Shown piece after piece: positions 31,519-44,289 of a stretch of DNA of 64,000 bases. Numbering within the stretch: position 1 is the stretch's first letter; every line of letters begins with the position of its first letter. Both the position numbers and the translations under genes were made by a program. Source of the stretch: Calcarisporiella thermophila CBS 279.70 (lineage: Eukaryota; Calcarisporiellomycota); NCBI RefSeq assembly GCF_041956535.1, contig NW_027192191.1:557267-621266 (forward strand), given 5' to 3'. The notes beneath the pieces are model-generated. The model made no database searches. It was not told where the DNA came from and was given only the letters and a program-made list of their open reading frames with translations.

Positions 31519-32535
31519 ATGTTTGAACAAGAAATGGAATGGAATCAAGGCCGTTCCAGTTTATCTCACCCTGATTTTGCTTACACATATGGCCCGGAAG
31601 GCCCTTACTACATTCCGACTACTTACTCGCTAGCGGCAAGATTACGCGACACTTATACCGTCATTAATCCTTCCCAGGGCAAACTTCTGCTTTCATTCAT
31701 TAGAACGATCAGGGGCCGGTTTCTTAACAGCAGGGCACTAGGTATTTCATCCTATCGTTGCTTCCTTTACTTTCTGAGATCCGGATAAATCCCATTGTTC
31801 CATATAGGAGGCATTGTCAAATATACGTTATCTCAGTGGGAGGGCTATTCTCCTGAACGATATGAATACCTCTTCACCTCTATCCGACGCCTTCTTTTTA
31901 TCACACGAACGAACCACCAGTGCTCCTCTAACCAATCCACACCCTTGCTTGAGCGCTATGCTCTGCCAACTCCTTGCCCAACCGCCACGCTTCTTTTAGC
32001 TACTTCATATCTGGACAGATTACGGACGGTACTATCATGTTACCATATATTGTTCCATTTCGCTAACTCCCTCTCTCTTCCCCATCCCCTATAGAAATAT
32101 CCCTCGGCCACACAGTCTGAAGGGTGCTGTTTGCGATTGGTTATCATCGCGTACATCATAGCTGCCAAATTTATTCATTCAAATCTTGCTGCATATCTTG
32201 GAATCAACCTACACACTTCCTCTGAACATCCGCTATCAAACGAGATAGACTGGCATATCAAGACTGCCGCGTATGCGTCTCAACTTCTCGTTGGAACTTC
32301 AGTGAGAAGTCTTCTTAAGATGGAATATGATTTATTAAGCTTTCTTGACTACAATATCCAAACCAGTGGGACAGAGCAGCTGTTGGATGTGGTGGAGTGC
32401 TGCTTGAATATACAGCGACTTGTACCCGATGAGAATGTTTCTGGCACCATCCTTGACTGGATGACGACAGGTCCTGAGAAAACTTTGGTGACTGATATGG
32501 ATGATGTGGAGGTGCCTGACGTGGAACAGAGATAA
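31519..32535 (+). CDS. Cyclin-fold protein (Pcl/Pho80-like N-terminal cyclin domain)
   Basis: Three exons, 31519-31741, 31808-32028 and 32095-32535 (294 aa). The cyclin box is visible in order: a helix with LLLATSYLDRLR, the turn TKYPSA, then RLVIIAYIIAAKFIHSN, and the later MEYDLLSFLDYNI helix. The order YLDRL, KYPS, RL-(I)-AY-(I)-A-KF, E--LL-LD-(N) is the pattern of fungal cyclins that partner Pho85-type or G1 CDKs. No C-terminal cyclin fold is present, and the tail is short and acidic (DMDDVEVPDVEQR). The N-terminal 75 residues are specific to this protein. Partner kinase and phase of action cannot be told. Frame was fixed by the two introns; alternative frames in exon 2 give no cyclin motif. 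Confidence 0.72.
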
Positions 32536-33008
32536 CAATTAACGACCATTATCTTTGTCACTTATTTTTACTTTTCATATGTATGTCCAGGTATATTCGC
32601 TGTTCAATGTCGCGTTTATCATGTATTAACTGCATTAATATCTCCATCATACTTCCCCCTCTACTCTGTACATATGTTTGAAATTTTTCTAAATACTATG
32701 ACATATAATATGAGAGTCACTCACCCCCACTCCCCATATGTACAATCAATGTTATTGAGTCCAACCAAAATAGATTAATGGTCATATTGAAAAAAAAAAT
32801 CGATTAGGATTCAAATATTTGAAAAAAGAGTAAATAGAAAATCAAAGTTAAAAAGTATTAGATGAAAAAAAAAAAGAAATTAACTAATATATAATAAATG
32901 CCAAAATGAACGGCTAATATTATGATGATTCAGAAGAAAAACACGTATGGGAAAGTTCATGATCAGTAGAAAATAAAAGATGCATTGCTTTGAAAATTCA
33001 AGCCATTG
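32536..33008. other. Convergent AT-rich 3' region
   Basis: Spacer between the stops of the cyclin-like gene (+) and the orphan gene (-), with A-tracts of 9-11 bases near 32790 and 32864. No feature beyond 3'-UTR-like composition. Confidence 0.45.
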
Positions 33009-33850
33009 TTAGTTATTTGCGAATATTCGCCTCCATGCAAGTGATTTAGTTCGACGTGGAATTGCTTTATCTTTGATATTGCGTCGCTCTCTCCCTCTCT
33101 CTGCAAGCTTCTTACCAACCTTCACATTTGGAATTGAATGCCGCCTTATCAGTCGGTTAATGCCTAAAAAAGGGGGAGTATTTTCCTGAGAATGGTCACT
33201 CTGAATATTTGAATTGGAGGATTCCATAGTAGGTGAAGGGGTTATCCATTCTATGGGCTCCCTGCCTTCGTTCCTATCCAAATCTTCCGCGCTTACTCCA
33301 CGAGATTCCTTTCGCCAAATGGCAGGCGACCAGAGATTCGATAAGCGTTTTCCAATTGATAATCCATTGCTCGATCGCCTCTCCTCATTTTCCCAATTTA
33401 TCGGCTTAGAAGAAGGCAGCCGCGGAATATCTTTGGCATTATCGGAATTCAATCGAAGTTGCGTAACGAAGTCCCGCTTTGGAGAAATAAATCCAGATTT
33501 TCTTGCGCAGCTGCGTTTAGTCTCGCTCGCGATATTGTTTTCAGTAGGTATTGATGATGGCAGTAGTTCCACTTTTGGTGCCTACGGTATTATTTTAGTA
33601 AAAATGTTCATTTAAAGATAAAGAAAAGACAATAGGAGATAAAGCAGATAGTAACAGAGAAATAGAAGAAACCAACCTCAGGTCCCGTCAATTCCTGCTG
33701 TAGAGCTACCCTCATCTTTTCACGCATATGATCGAACTGTCGCAATAGATCCTCACCAAATGGTGACATGAGAGGATCATCCAATCCATTTTCACAATGC
33801 TTGGCATTGGTTTTGACCGCCGTGTTTACGTTTACATTTACCATAACCAT
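33009..33850 (-). CDS. Unrecognised basic protein, 248 aa
   Basis: Two exons, 33677-33850 and 33009-33581, joined by a GTTGGT...GTAG intron. The N-terminal part (DDPLMSPFGEDLLRQFDHMR then EKMRVALQQEL) looks like an amphipathic helix. The long middle is Ser/Arg-rich and disordered, with RLSNLWSPAIWRKES. The C-terminus is strongly basic (RRHSIPNVKVGKKLAERGRE, IPRRTKSLAWRRIF). There are no transmembrane segments, signal peptide or known domain. Basic RRHS/RRTKS sites suggest kinase phosphorylation, but that is speculation. Start at 33850; a second Met at 33844 is equally possible. Confidence 0.6.
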
Positions 33851-34194
33851 GCAATTAATATTAGATTATTAGAATGAAAGTGAATATAAAACAAAACTAA
33901 CTATATAAAGGGTATATTAAAGAAGGATGGGTAATTGCAGGTGAGATTACCAGGGAACGCCTATTCCTTTATTTTGTTTGTAATCGAGGCTAAAAAAGTT
34001 TCCATAATTCCATCATATGTATATTTTTGTTCGGAATTTAAATTCAGATACGCTCGAGAATGCATCTCATTTACACTTATATCTACGTTGATTTTCTTGG
34101 ATGGCTAACGATATCTTGAGGAGATTGCAAAAAAAAACAAGATCAAAGATAAAAGTCCATTATGTTTGTAGGAAATAAAGCGAAAACAAATCAT
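33851..34194. other. Short AT-rich intergen
   Basis: Promoter side of the orphan gene (-) and 3' side of RPL12 (-). AT-rich with an A run at 34128-34137. Nothing specific is recognised. Confidence 0.4.
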
Positions 34195-34951
34195 TTATTC
34201 ATCAGGAATCTCGATCTCCCCATCCTCAATCTGATCACTGATATCCTTGGGGCTTTGGCCTATTATATATACAAAAAGATAAAAGTATTTTTAGTAAGCA
34301 ATGAAAAGTTCAAGATAAAAGTGTATTGTACATACCGTTGACTGTGCACCCAACACTAAAGCAAGTGCCAAGAATTTCCTTGACAGTACCCTTAAGCTCG
34401 CGAGCCAAAGACTTGAATCGCATCTGTCGTGCAATATCAATAACATCATCAAGGCTAAGGTTTCCGGTATGCTTGACTGCGATGACAAAAGAAATTATTA
34501 GTCAAAATTCCTCATCTGTGCTTTTTGCGCACTTATAGAACCATTGATTAAACTTACTGTTCTTCTCCTTCTTGCGATCACGAGGAGGCTCCTTGAGCGC
34601 CTTGATGACGAGCGAAGAGGCCGAAGGGACAACGGAAACAGCAGCTTGACGGTTCTGGATGGTCAGTTTGACGGTAACGCGAAGACCTTTCCAGTCGCCA
34701 GTAGCCTTAGCGATGTCTTCACCGACCTTCTTGGGTGAGAGACCAAGGGGACCGATCTTAGGAGCGAGCGACGAGGAAGCACCAACTTCACCACCAGTCG
34801 TACGGAGATAGAGGATTTTCACCTATTAATGAAAAGTGGAATTTTATCATGAGCATTAATTATCATCGACATCCTTGCTATGTTTCTCCTTATTATATAA
34901 TCTTATTTTCAACGGAAAACATACCTCATTGGGATCGAGTTTGGGACCCAT
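34195..34951 (-). CDS. RPL12: 60S ribosomal protein L12 (uL11)
   Basis: Stalk-base protein of the large ribosomal subunit. Four exons: 34925-34951, 34558-34822, 34336-34476 and 34195-34259 (165 aa, the normal eukaryotic length). Sequence landmarks: [58 protein letters not shown], then DVIDIARQM and [12 protein letters not shown]. The first exon encodes only nine residues, a common layout for fungal ribosomal protein genes. All junctions keep frame. Confidence 0.97.
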
Positions 34952-36405
34952 GGCGATGTACTATATGGGATGGATGTAATAAAAAACGCAGAGGATACCT
35001 ATGGATGGATGTCCAAAGGATGGTGCAAAGAGAAGGAAACTCTTTTCGCATGCAACCGCGACAAACTTGACGATTTCGAGAACAGTCACACAATCGAATT
35101 GGGGGTGCGCAGCAGCATAATAATTTCATTACGACTTTGAATTGAAAGAACAGTTTTTTCAATCAATAAATACTCTGTTAATGTAAATTACTCCCAGATA
35201 CTATAAGTAGCCGATACCAAAATGCTCAATATAACCGATAATCAGCTGTAGTATATTGTTTGGCGAAATATTTCAATAGCTGTCGTCAATATTACGACTG
35301 TCAGATTGTCTTGTTGGTGCTAAAAGGCAAATGACTAGCAATATTATACTTGAATGGTAGGTATATTCAACCGTTTCTGAGTGAAGACGAAATCATTGTC
35401 AATAGAAGCACCATATAGAGCTGATTCCAATGATCTTGGAAGTTATTTAATATTAAGCTTATCTCTGAAATCTGAAAACTAAAACATTCGATATTTATTG
35501 CTACATTTAATATAAAGTTATGGGACATTGTGCTCTTTCACTTTGTAGACTTTGTAATTTTTCATAAATTTGGCTCTTCATTGATTTGTCTATAAACTAA
35601 GTGTAAACTTGATGCTTAAAAAATTATCCATTATTATAAGATTGAAACATAATAGAATGGCAGACAAAGAATTGAAGATATTTATATAGCTACAAACATC
35701 TCGTTGAATTAAACTCTTTCTCGTTCTTGTAGCAGTATACTACTGTATGTAGCAACAATAAGTCAAAATGGATAAGCGCAAGTAATTCAATATTCTACTG
35801 AGCAAGAGACTGTGTACAGCGTAATATGGTTATTCGGGTTCATAAATGTAAATTGGTCCCCGGAATGGTTATCACTTGATAAGGCATTTCATCTCCATAT
35901 TTGTCGATTGAAAACAAGTACAGGTTGCACGCGGATATCAGCGAGATAGCGTTTCTCGGGTAGAGTTGAGTTTTTTCAAGGGGGACCAATATAAAGTCTT
36001 CGTTGCAAACTCAAATATATAAGTTCAGTGTGTAGAAAGAAAAATAAAAAGAGCAATAATAGCAATTGAGGGGCAGCGATAGGCACTACAATCAATACTA
36101 GAACAAGAGGCGTGGTAGAATATAAAATGATTTTGAAAAGATAAAACCCAAACAATTATAAAACAACATTCAGTTTCTATGACAAAAAGGTGAAAAAACT
36201 AAATAGGACACGATAATAAGGAGGAGGGCAGAAATAGAAGATTACCACAACCACAACAAGGTATTAAGACAGATAGATAGACAAATAAGAAAATAAACGA
36301 ATGAGCAAAAAAGAAAGAAGCAAAAGAATGTTGGTTGAGGGAGTGGGAAGATGAGTAGAGGCAGAACCAAGACGCTCCGGCATTGTTTTTAAGACTAACA
36401 ATTAC
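34952..36405. other. Intergenic, about 1.45 kb, no gene seen
   Basis: AT-rich region upstream of RPL12 (-) and downstream of the Reg1-like gene (-). The right half (about 36030-36360 plus strand) is purine-rich (A/G), consistent with a pyrimidine-rich 3'-UTR on the minus strand. No tRNA, repeat or ORF can be supported. Confidence 0.4.
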
Positions 36406-37623
36406 TTATACCACACTAGAATTGAACACCACTGCAGTACACCACTGCACCAAATCTCGCACATTTGTGGCAACATTTTTTGCCTTGGCTAAGGAGGGTG
36501 CTGATAGAGACCGAGTTGCGTTCGCAGCAACCGATTGGATTGCACCCGCGCCAGATGCAACCCAAGAAAACGATGTTGAATCGGGTGAAGATGGTGAGAG
36601 CTCGTCAGACGGATTAGATATAGGCCACTTATCCCACGGATCTTCCTCCTCAGTATATTCCTCATCCAGCCCATCCCAAGCAGCCCAATCATAATCAATA
36701 ATATCGTCATCGATAGTGTGAATCCTAGGTGTGGTTTCAGGTTTAAGTCTAGTCGGAGCGACCTTTATTATAAGCGGTTGGAAATGGCGTTTCGATCGCC
36801 GCCGACCTATTGGGACAGGTTTACTTTTTGCATGCTCCGATGTAATATTATCATTATCGCTTTTGTCGATCTCTCCCTCCTCCCCTTCATCCTTCTCGTA
36901 ATCATCTAGATCATCCTCCAATGACGATTCGATAGCAATGCACTGTTCAACCGCATCATTAAAGCGCAGACGAGGTTGCCGATGTGCGGCAAGAACATGT
37001 TTGGATGAGATGTGCATAGTTCGGCGGTGAATGTCAAGATCCGTTTTACGCGACAGAAGTGGGGGTCGTAATGATTTTTTGAGCACAGGCTTAAGTCTGT
37101 CACTGGAAGGACTAGTTTCATTGGTAGGAGTGGTGCAGGTATGAGTATTATTGCCGCTAGATGTATTAGAGGAGGGTGAAGTAGCAGAAGAGTATGGAGA
37201 ACTAGATCTATTGAAATAAAGGGGCCCATAAAGCCATGTAACGTCGCTATCCTTAAGCCTAATAACAAAAAACGAAATCCAAACAAATTAATTATAATGT
37301 TGGTCGAAATTGGGTCCAAAAGGTATCGAAAACGGGAAGATTTCGTACCAGTTCAACTGTTCCGGTGATGCAGTCGGAAGATTATACTTTTGCTTAAACC
37401 AGCAGCGCCAAGAGGCATTTTCCAAGCGTATGCCATTGATTATAGAGTTCTTCTGCTTGGTCATTACTCTCCAAGACACTGCAATATCCTCCTCGTCCCC
37501 CCACGTGTAGGAAAGATAGTCAATAAGTTCGTTGTTGGGGGTGGTGCTTCCTGACAATACACAGGAATCATCCTGCAGACTTTGAGACAACGAAAGCTTC
37601 TGACCTCCGTCGTAATATTGCAT
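36406..37623 (-). CDS. DUF1752 protein resembling Reg1-type PP1 regulatory subunit
   Basis: Two exons, 37349-37623 and 36406-37258 (375 aa from ATG 37623; an in-frame ATG at 37662 is an alternative). The N-terminal third carries the areA GATA-like DUF1752 domain without a zinc finger: SYTWGDEEDIAVSWR, RLENASWRCWFKQKYNLP, then NWLKDSDVTWLYGPL across the intron. Downstream, RLRFNDAVEQCIAIE matches the (R)-(H)-x-F-N-x-x-VEQCIA block by which Reg1-like proteins dock PP1 (Glc7). Acidic Asp/Glu runs follow, and a Trp-rich acidic segment lies near the C-terminus (DYDWAAWDGLDEEYTEEED). By family, a PP1-targeting subunit in glucose or nutrient repression; that role is inference. Confidence 0.82.
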
Positions 37624-37948
37624 GACGGGAAAGAAAGAAGAGAGGAAGCTTTGGAGAAGCAAAAAACAAGGCTGAAAAAAGAAAGATTAAATGGTTTGCA
37701 ATTGATCAAGAGAAAGTATATAGATATGGGATTTTTAGAACTTGAATAAGAAGTTTCTCTGAATTCGCAAGATAAATTTGATTGGTTTTCGCGATAGATT
37801 TCAGTGATAGAAAATAGTAATATATAACCAGGATATTCCCCACAAAGGAAAGCCCATGATAAACGAAAAATCCACCTATATACACTTTTGCAGCGAACAT
37901 GGTTCATATAAATTTAGGAAATCGAAAATATATATTTTATTGTTTGAA
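37624..37948. other. Short intergen between Reg1-like and RPS14 genes
   Basis: Upstream of the Reg1-like gene (-) and downstream of RPS14 (-). AT-rich; short open frames on the minus strand have no protein-like features. It could hold a 5'-UTR exon of the Reg1-like gene. Confidence 0.4.
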
Positions 37949-38788
<840 letters not shown>

Positions 38789-39649
38789 GATGAATATTCT
38801 TGTCTTGGGAAAAGGGCCAAGTATGTAAGAGAAGGAGCTTTCCTTTGACAGCAGGGTTAGGAGTGATAAAGCCAATTTGGTTGAGGGCAGCTAAATTCAA
38901 TATATCGGTTTTCAGGCAGAATTCCAAATTATTGAAACCTGATCCCCTGAAATGGGTTATTTATCAACTATATTACTGCATACTGACCTCGAAGTCTTAA
39001 AACAGTGCACCCTTGATTACTTCTTTTTTGAATTATATGCTGGAATTGAAACATTTGATAATAACTTTGTTGCATATCACTCTCTATTTTTATTCTTTCC
39101 AACCAAACCCTCACATATTCAAATAGATGTGTTGTTTTTGAATATTCGATGAATTGATAAACATTAGTGAAATTTAGTGGAGACTTGTGATCAGTTTGGG
39201 TTCCTTTAAGGAGTTTCTTTTTAAAACCTTTGCGTAAATCAGTTTATTGATATAAGTAGAACAAGGTTAATTACTCATTGAGATTATCTTAAACTAAAAC
39301 TACTAACAAATGGCAACCCTTTACTATACTTGGATACCCATGTGCTGATAGTTTGTCAAATAGACTGTCAGCATTCTAATTAGTTACAACGTTAAACGGC
39401 TGTTCAGTTAGTCTTTATGGATTTTAGCGGTAATAAGCTTTTGTGATTCGAACTCGTGTAAATTCATATCACGCTCCCTTGTGTTGCATAAAAAATTGGC
39501 TAGAATTTAAAATGCGATGGGAAATTTTTTTCAAACTGGTCAGAGCTTTCTTTTTGATTTAGCTCGTAGTCGTAATCGGAATAACGGCTTTTCATCTTTT
39601 TCCCACCTTCCCCGTTTTTCCAGCTTCTCCCGTACTCTTGATACCCCCC
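38789..39649. other. Divergent promoter region of RPS14 and M64 peptidase
   Basis: AT-rich. RPS14 (-) and the peptidase (+) are transcribed away from it. A G-rich segment with GGGCAGC occurs near 38884. A pyrimidine-rich stretch with an open frame from 39517 runs into the peptidase leader; that frame differs from the signal-peptide frame chosen for the gene. Confidence 0.45.
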
Positions 39650-42198
39650 ATGAGGCTCTTCAAATTTGTCAGCCTGGCTTTATTTCTTTTGAGCTGGGAA
39701 ATAGCCGATGGGTAATGACCTTTATTATTATTTGTTTTGCATATATACTATTACTCTTAATAATACAAATTACATGTTTGCAGTAAAGGCAGTGCTGAAG
39801 TCGTTTCCACTGCTCGGCACCCGTTCCGCGTGAAAGTGCTCCACCGTCCAGCCGACAACCATTGCTTGATAATGAAATCTGGTTTTACACAGATTCATCG
39901 AGGATTAGAGAAACATAGAGGTATATTGGTGCAAAGACGCAAAGTATTTGCAGAGCATGGTCATATTTATCAAGAGGAAAAGCAAGCAGGCAACAAACAT
40001 CAAGAAGAGATGATAGATATATACGGGTTTGATCAGAAGGAAGTACGCAAGGCATTGGGGCGTTTCTGTTCAAGCATTGAAAATGGCGATGAGAGTTTTG
40101 TTTCTTATTCTCATAAGAAAGGATTGGTTTTTGCCAATAAAAAAACAGAGAAATACAGGGCCAGAATAGTTGAAGAGGATGAAGTGGTCGGTATTTGTTG
40201 ATGAACTGCTTCAATAGACCCGCTCTTGCTAACAGACTATTCAAATGAAACTTCGATAGAGAAAAATTCTGGATAGCGGTGACTCGAAGGTGATTAATGT
40301 TAACTATTAGTACTTTATGATTAAAATTATATTAACCGCAATTTTATTAATATAGAACCGCGTTGATGTTGTATTTATGGGCGATGGTTATACAGAAGAG
40401 GAACGTGACAAATTTTTTGCTGATGTAAACCGGCTTGCTGATGAGATGTTCGTCAGTGGCACCTATAACTCTGTCAGTCCACTTTTCAACCTGTGGGCAC
40501 TTTTCCGCCCATCCAAAGAAAGCGGAATTGGGGTCAATAGCAAGCCAAAGGATACCGCATTTGGTCTTTACCGAGATGGTACTGAGTTGCGTGCTGTATA
40601 TTGCTCCAAGCTCGAGGAAGCACACAAAGCGTGTGACTCAATTGGAGAAGCCTCCTGTGACTTTCCTTCTCTCATCGGAAACGACCCTTATTATGGTGGA
40701 CTGGGTGGTGAGTTTGTGATCACGACTTCCTCCAAGACCTCAGGTATCGTCGTAATGAGACATGAGATGGGGTAAGGTCATATTTCATTTTTGACATGAC
40801 TCATCGCTTAATAATATCTATGTGATATAGACATAGTTTTCTTGATGCTGGCGATGAATGTAACCGTGAAGACATTTTAGCCAATGAAAGCTAATCATTC
40901 TAACCAAATTCCTCTGAACAGACGATAATTCCTACGCCTATTACGGTTGCAACAGTGGAAAATCCCTTGACAGTCTCCCTTGGAAACATTGGATCAATGG
41001 CCCTTTGCGTGAAGAGAAAAGCAACTTGGCTGCGGCCCAATATCCATGGTATGACCTTGCGAAAGGACCCTATAAAATCAAATTTAACACCACTGGTGAT
41101 TATCCCCGCTGGATGATCCGAATTTCGGCCTCAGGAATGGAAAGAGATGGAGCTTTCAAGGTATTTTTTTTTTCGTTTACATTTATTTGCAGCTATATGA
41201 ATGTTTGTGATTTTTAGGTACTCCTCGATGGCAAGGAGCTGCCTTGGAAATCGAATGGAGATTACGACAGATACTTCTATAAATACTATAGCAAAGGCAA
41301 ACACGGGGGATTTAAGTCTGGTCAACATTTGCTTGAGCTGCGCCAGGGCCTCCCGAAAAACGGCACTGGTGCCCCCATCCGCCAACTATGTAGTGCTACA
41401 GTGCAAGAATATGCTTCGGAGGATGAGTTCGTTTCCGATCCAGAAAATGTAATAATAAGTTTATATCACAATCCTTGGTCGGGCATTTATCACCTATATC
41501 TCTTTTTTTCTTTCTGCCATAGATATCCGCGTATGCAACTATATCCGATAAAAAAGAAAAGTCCTATAGACCGACGAATGAGTAAGCATTGACGATGGAG
41601 CTATGGACCAGTTTGCTAATATACAATTTTACTTTTCAGGGGTTGTTTGATGCGTGAGATTACTAGGAAAAATTTGTGAGCATTATTATCTCGGATTAAA
41701 CGGTATCCCTCTAACAACTAATGGCTCTCTCGTTCTTTATTTTACTCTAGGTGTCCTGTCTGTAAAGAGTGTCTCTGGCACCAATTTTTAAAGATCGTGA
41801 AACTCGTCGACGATGTTACTGTTGCTTGCGAAACTAGAAGCAAGTTGGAGGCTCTCTCGTCCCAGCCTGAAAACAGCCATCCTAAACGTAATCGAATCTA
41901 CAAAATTGAGCTAAACCCCATTCCATTTGCTCAGTTCCGCCCAAAAAGTAAACGTATCAAGGGGGAAAAATACACAGTGACTTGGTATAAAGATGGTCAA
42001 CGTCAGTCAGAGCTTGACAATAAATTTAAGTTTAAGGTGAAGAATCCTCCGCCACACTACAAGCAGAACTGGGAGGTTGTGCTTGAACTGACCCAACCCG
42101 AAGTGCTCATCGATCCTCTGAGGTTGCTTACCACACGACAAAACTTTACTATCGATCCGACTGCTGAATGCAAAAAATCCATATTCCGAGGATGGTGA
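39650..42198 (+). CDS. Secreted peptidase of family M64 (IgA-peptidase-like), one exon junction unresolved
   Basis: Zinc metallopeptidase. Exon 1 (39650-39711) encodes the signal peptide MRLFKFVSLALFLLSWEIAD; exon 2 starts at 39784. Clear M64 core: NRVDVVFMGDGYTEEERDKF, FGLYRDGTELRAVYC, LIGNDPYYGGLGGEF, and the metal site RHEMG / HSFLDAGDEYD assembled across introns (HExxH). Further exons: 40356-40771, 40831-40859, 40922-41160, 41218-41448, 41523-41581, 41640-41675 and 41751-42198. The C-terminal part has CPVCKECLW and a beta-rich end. The exon 2 to exon 3 step is the problem: exon 3 must enter in phase 0 at 40356 (a TAG lies just upstream), but the good donor GTATTT after 40190 is phase 1. 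A phase-0 join needs a poor donor such as GTCGGT at 40187, so a decayed gene or a base error is possible. Confidence 0.82.
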
Positions 42199-42853
42199 GT
42201 TGAAGCATACACGATAACAAACGATGTATAGACGGAGCTCTCTGCGCTCCATTTAGTTGTCTTACTAGCGAGAGGGACTGAAAAGCTATATAATCTAATA
42301 TGTACGATATATCTATAATATTTATTAATACCTATTTAATTCTCGAAATCCTCTAATAAACCTAATATTTGTAATGAAATATTCCCGATAATTCGTAAAT
42401 AATTTTTAAATAGGATTCAAACTAATAAACTGATAAATGGTAGCATTTAAACTTGTGTTTGCGAACTTTACTTGAGGATTTATAAGCTTTCAAAAACTCA
42501 AGTGTATGCTATATCGTCCGAGTTTATGCCTTGCACTAAATTTAAAATTTCATATTAACATTTAACTAACCACTTCTAAACCAATGAACTAATACAGGCA
42601 ATAAGTGCTATTTTTCATAGCCATGGGTTCATATTATAATGGCCTATTGCCCTATACCGCTGCTATTATTGTTAAAATATGAGACTGGCATTTAAAAGCT
42701 TTAAAATTAAAAGAGTTCCCCCAGAGATATGTTGTATAAATATTGAGAGATATTGAATATGTGTCTTGAATCAAAAATATGCATATTTTCCATTATAATG
42801 CCATTATATTCATTGTTTTTCTTTATTTTTAGTACTACTAATATCGTTGCAAT
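42199..42853. other. Convergent AT-rich 3' region
   Basis: Spacer between the peptidase (+) and the cysteine-rich gene (-). Very AT-rich with no ORF of note; contains several AATAAA/TTTATT-type signals. Nothing else is seen. Confidence 0.45.
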
Positions 42854-43201
42854 TTAATAATTAAGGGTACACTTATAAGTCTGTGGACAGAAACCACAAT
42901 CACATACAATGTCATTGACAAATTTGCATTGCATACTACTTGTACAGCCTGCAACACGACAATCACTACGAGAAATACACTCATAGTATCCAGAACTAGG
43001 GTAAGTAGGATGGCAGACTTTATCGGATGAACATCCTTTTACACGGCAGTCATCGTAACATGCATAAAATGAAGGAGCAATCCCACAAGGTGTATAAAGA
43101 CAGATTTGTCCATAAGGACAGCCATTGCTTCGACAATCGTTTGTACAGCACCGCACCGATAAAATGCTAATTGCAAAAATCCCAAAATTCAACACTTTCA
43201 T
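42854..43201 (-). CDS. Small secreted cysteine-rich protein with three DCRxxGC repeats
   Basis: Single exon, 115 aa. A signal peptide of about 17 residues (MKVLNFGIFAISILSVR) precedes a mature part with 18 cysteines. Three imperfect modules start DCRSNGC, DCRVKGC and DCRVAGC, each followed about six residues later by another Cys (YGQIC, SDKVC, SMQC). All cysteines could pair in disulfides. No named family is recognised. Size, signal peptide and even Cys count fit the general class of fungal small secreted cysteine-rich proteins (effectors, wall proteins or antimicrobial peptides); I do not assign a function. Two decayed relatives lie just upstream at 43670-44015 and 44290-44447. Confidence 0.78.
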   Translation of the reverse strand: MKVLNFGIFAISILSVRCCTNDCRSNGCPYGQICLYTPCGIAPSFYACYDDCRVKGCSSDKVCHPTYPSSGYYECISRSDCRVAGCTSSMQCKFVNDIVCDCGFCPQTYKCTLNY

Positions 43202-43669
43202 ATTATTTTTGTTTGTTTGAAGAGAAGCAAATAGCTTAGTGGTAAAAAGTTCAAACTAAAATAAATACCGGGGATGAGGGTAATCAATCTTTATACCCCA
43301 TTTTAAAAGCAAACTGAAAGCGGACATTGAGATTCCCCCCCCTAGTCGATGATCTACCCAGAAAGTACATTGAGAGCTACTTGTTAAGGTTAATTGAAAT
43401 GCTCATTGCCAAGTTGAATATGTGCTCCCGACTTTTACCAACCAGTAAACTTCCAAAATTTAATGCTTAAAGACAAGTGACTAACCTTTCCATGGATTTC
43501 CACTAAGCTGATCATCCGCTCAGTAATTGGCAATAAATAACTCAATACATATATCAAAATTGCAACCTCTTAGTATCTCATTTTCGTCAAACTATTTAAC
43601 CACTGGACAAGTACTTGGAGGATTGAGGGCTCGACTTACAAAATTATTGTGAATATGACATGAGAAACC

Positions 43670-44015
43670 GAAAGATATAATAATACATGTATTTCATGCT
43701 TCCCATACAACCATCCATTTGATTGTCACTACGAAATACATATCCATAATATTTAGGGTGTTTATTGTAACAAACTTGAATGTGAGGACATAGTTTTATA
43801 TGGCAACCAGCGAAGCATATTAAAGCACAAGGTAAATATCCGAAAGGAGTATCAATATAAATCGGTCCACGAGGATATTCAGCGATCTTGAAACTAACAT
43901 TATCATACCATATCTATAAGATATTGAATGCAGAGATACCTATGTTTAGTGTTTTAATTTTAATTTTCAGCTATTTGTTGGAGAAAGGCAAAGGGTTTAG
44001 TTCTTAAACTTTCAT
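43670..44015 (-). pseudogene. Decayed copy of the cysteine-rich secreted protein gene (copy 2)
   Basis: Reads on the minus strand from ATGAAAGTTTAA at 44015 (same first six residues' position as the intact gene, but with an immediate stop). After frame breaks it gives YPRGPIYIDTPFGYLPCALI, then CFAGCHIKLCPHIQVCYNKH and FRSDNQMDGC. These align segment by segment with GCPYGQICLYTPCGIAP, CYDDCRVKGCSSDKVCH and ISRSDCRVAGC of the intact gene. Many cysteines are lost. The DNA upstream (about 44016-44130) also resembles the upstream region of the intact gene (about 43260-43390), so the duplication included the promoter. Confidence 0.7.
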
Positions 44016-44289
44016 AATAGTTACCGGGATGAGAGTAGGCAACTTTTTTACCCTAGTTGAAAAAAAAAACGAGTATGGATATTGATATTCCCATCCCTGG
44101 TCGTTAATCTAAAATTTTATTTTGAAAGTATTATTGATAATTTGAATTATTAGGCAATGTAAATAAAATTGTTACGCTTGATCACTCGAACCTGTAGACC
44201 AATTAAATATAATCAACTTTAGAATGCTTTGATAATATTCATAATCTATGTAAGAGATATATTTCAAGTTTGATCATCCGGGTGTCCTT

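Noticed and set aside
39517-39786. 89-codon open frame at the 5' end of the M64 gene
   Set aside because: The next frame over encodes a clean signal peptide from 39650 and joins exon 2 in phase; the longer frame does not.
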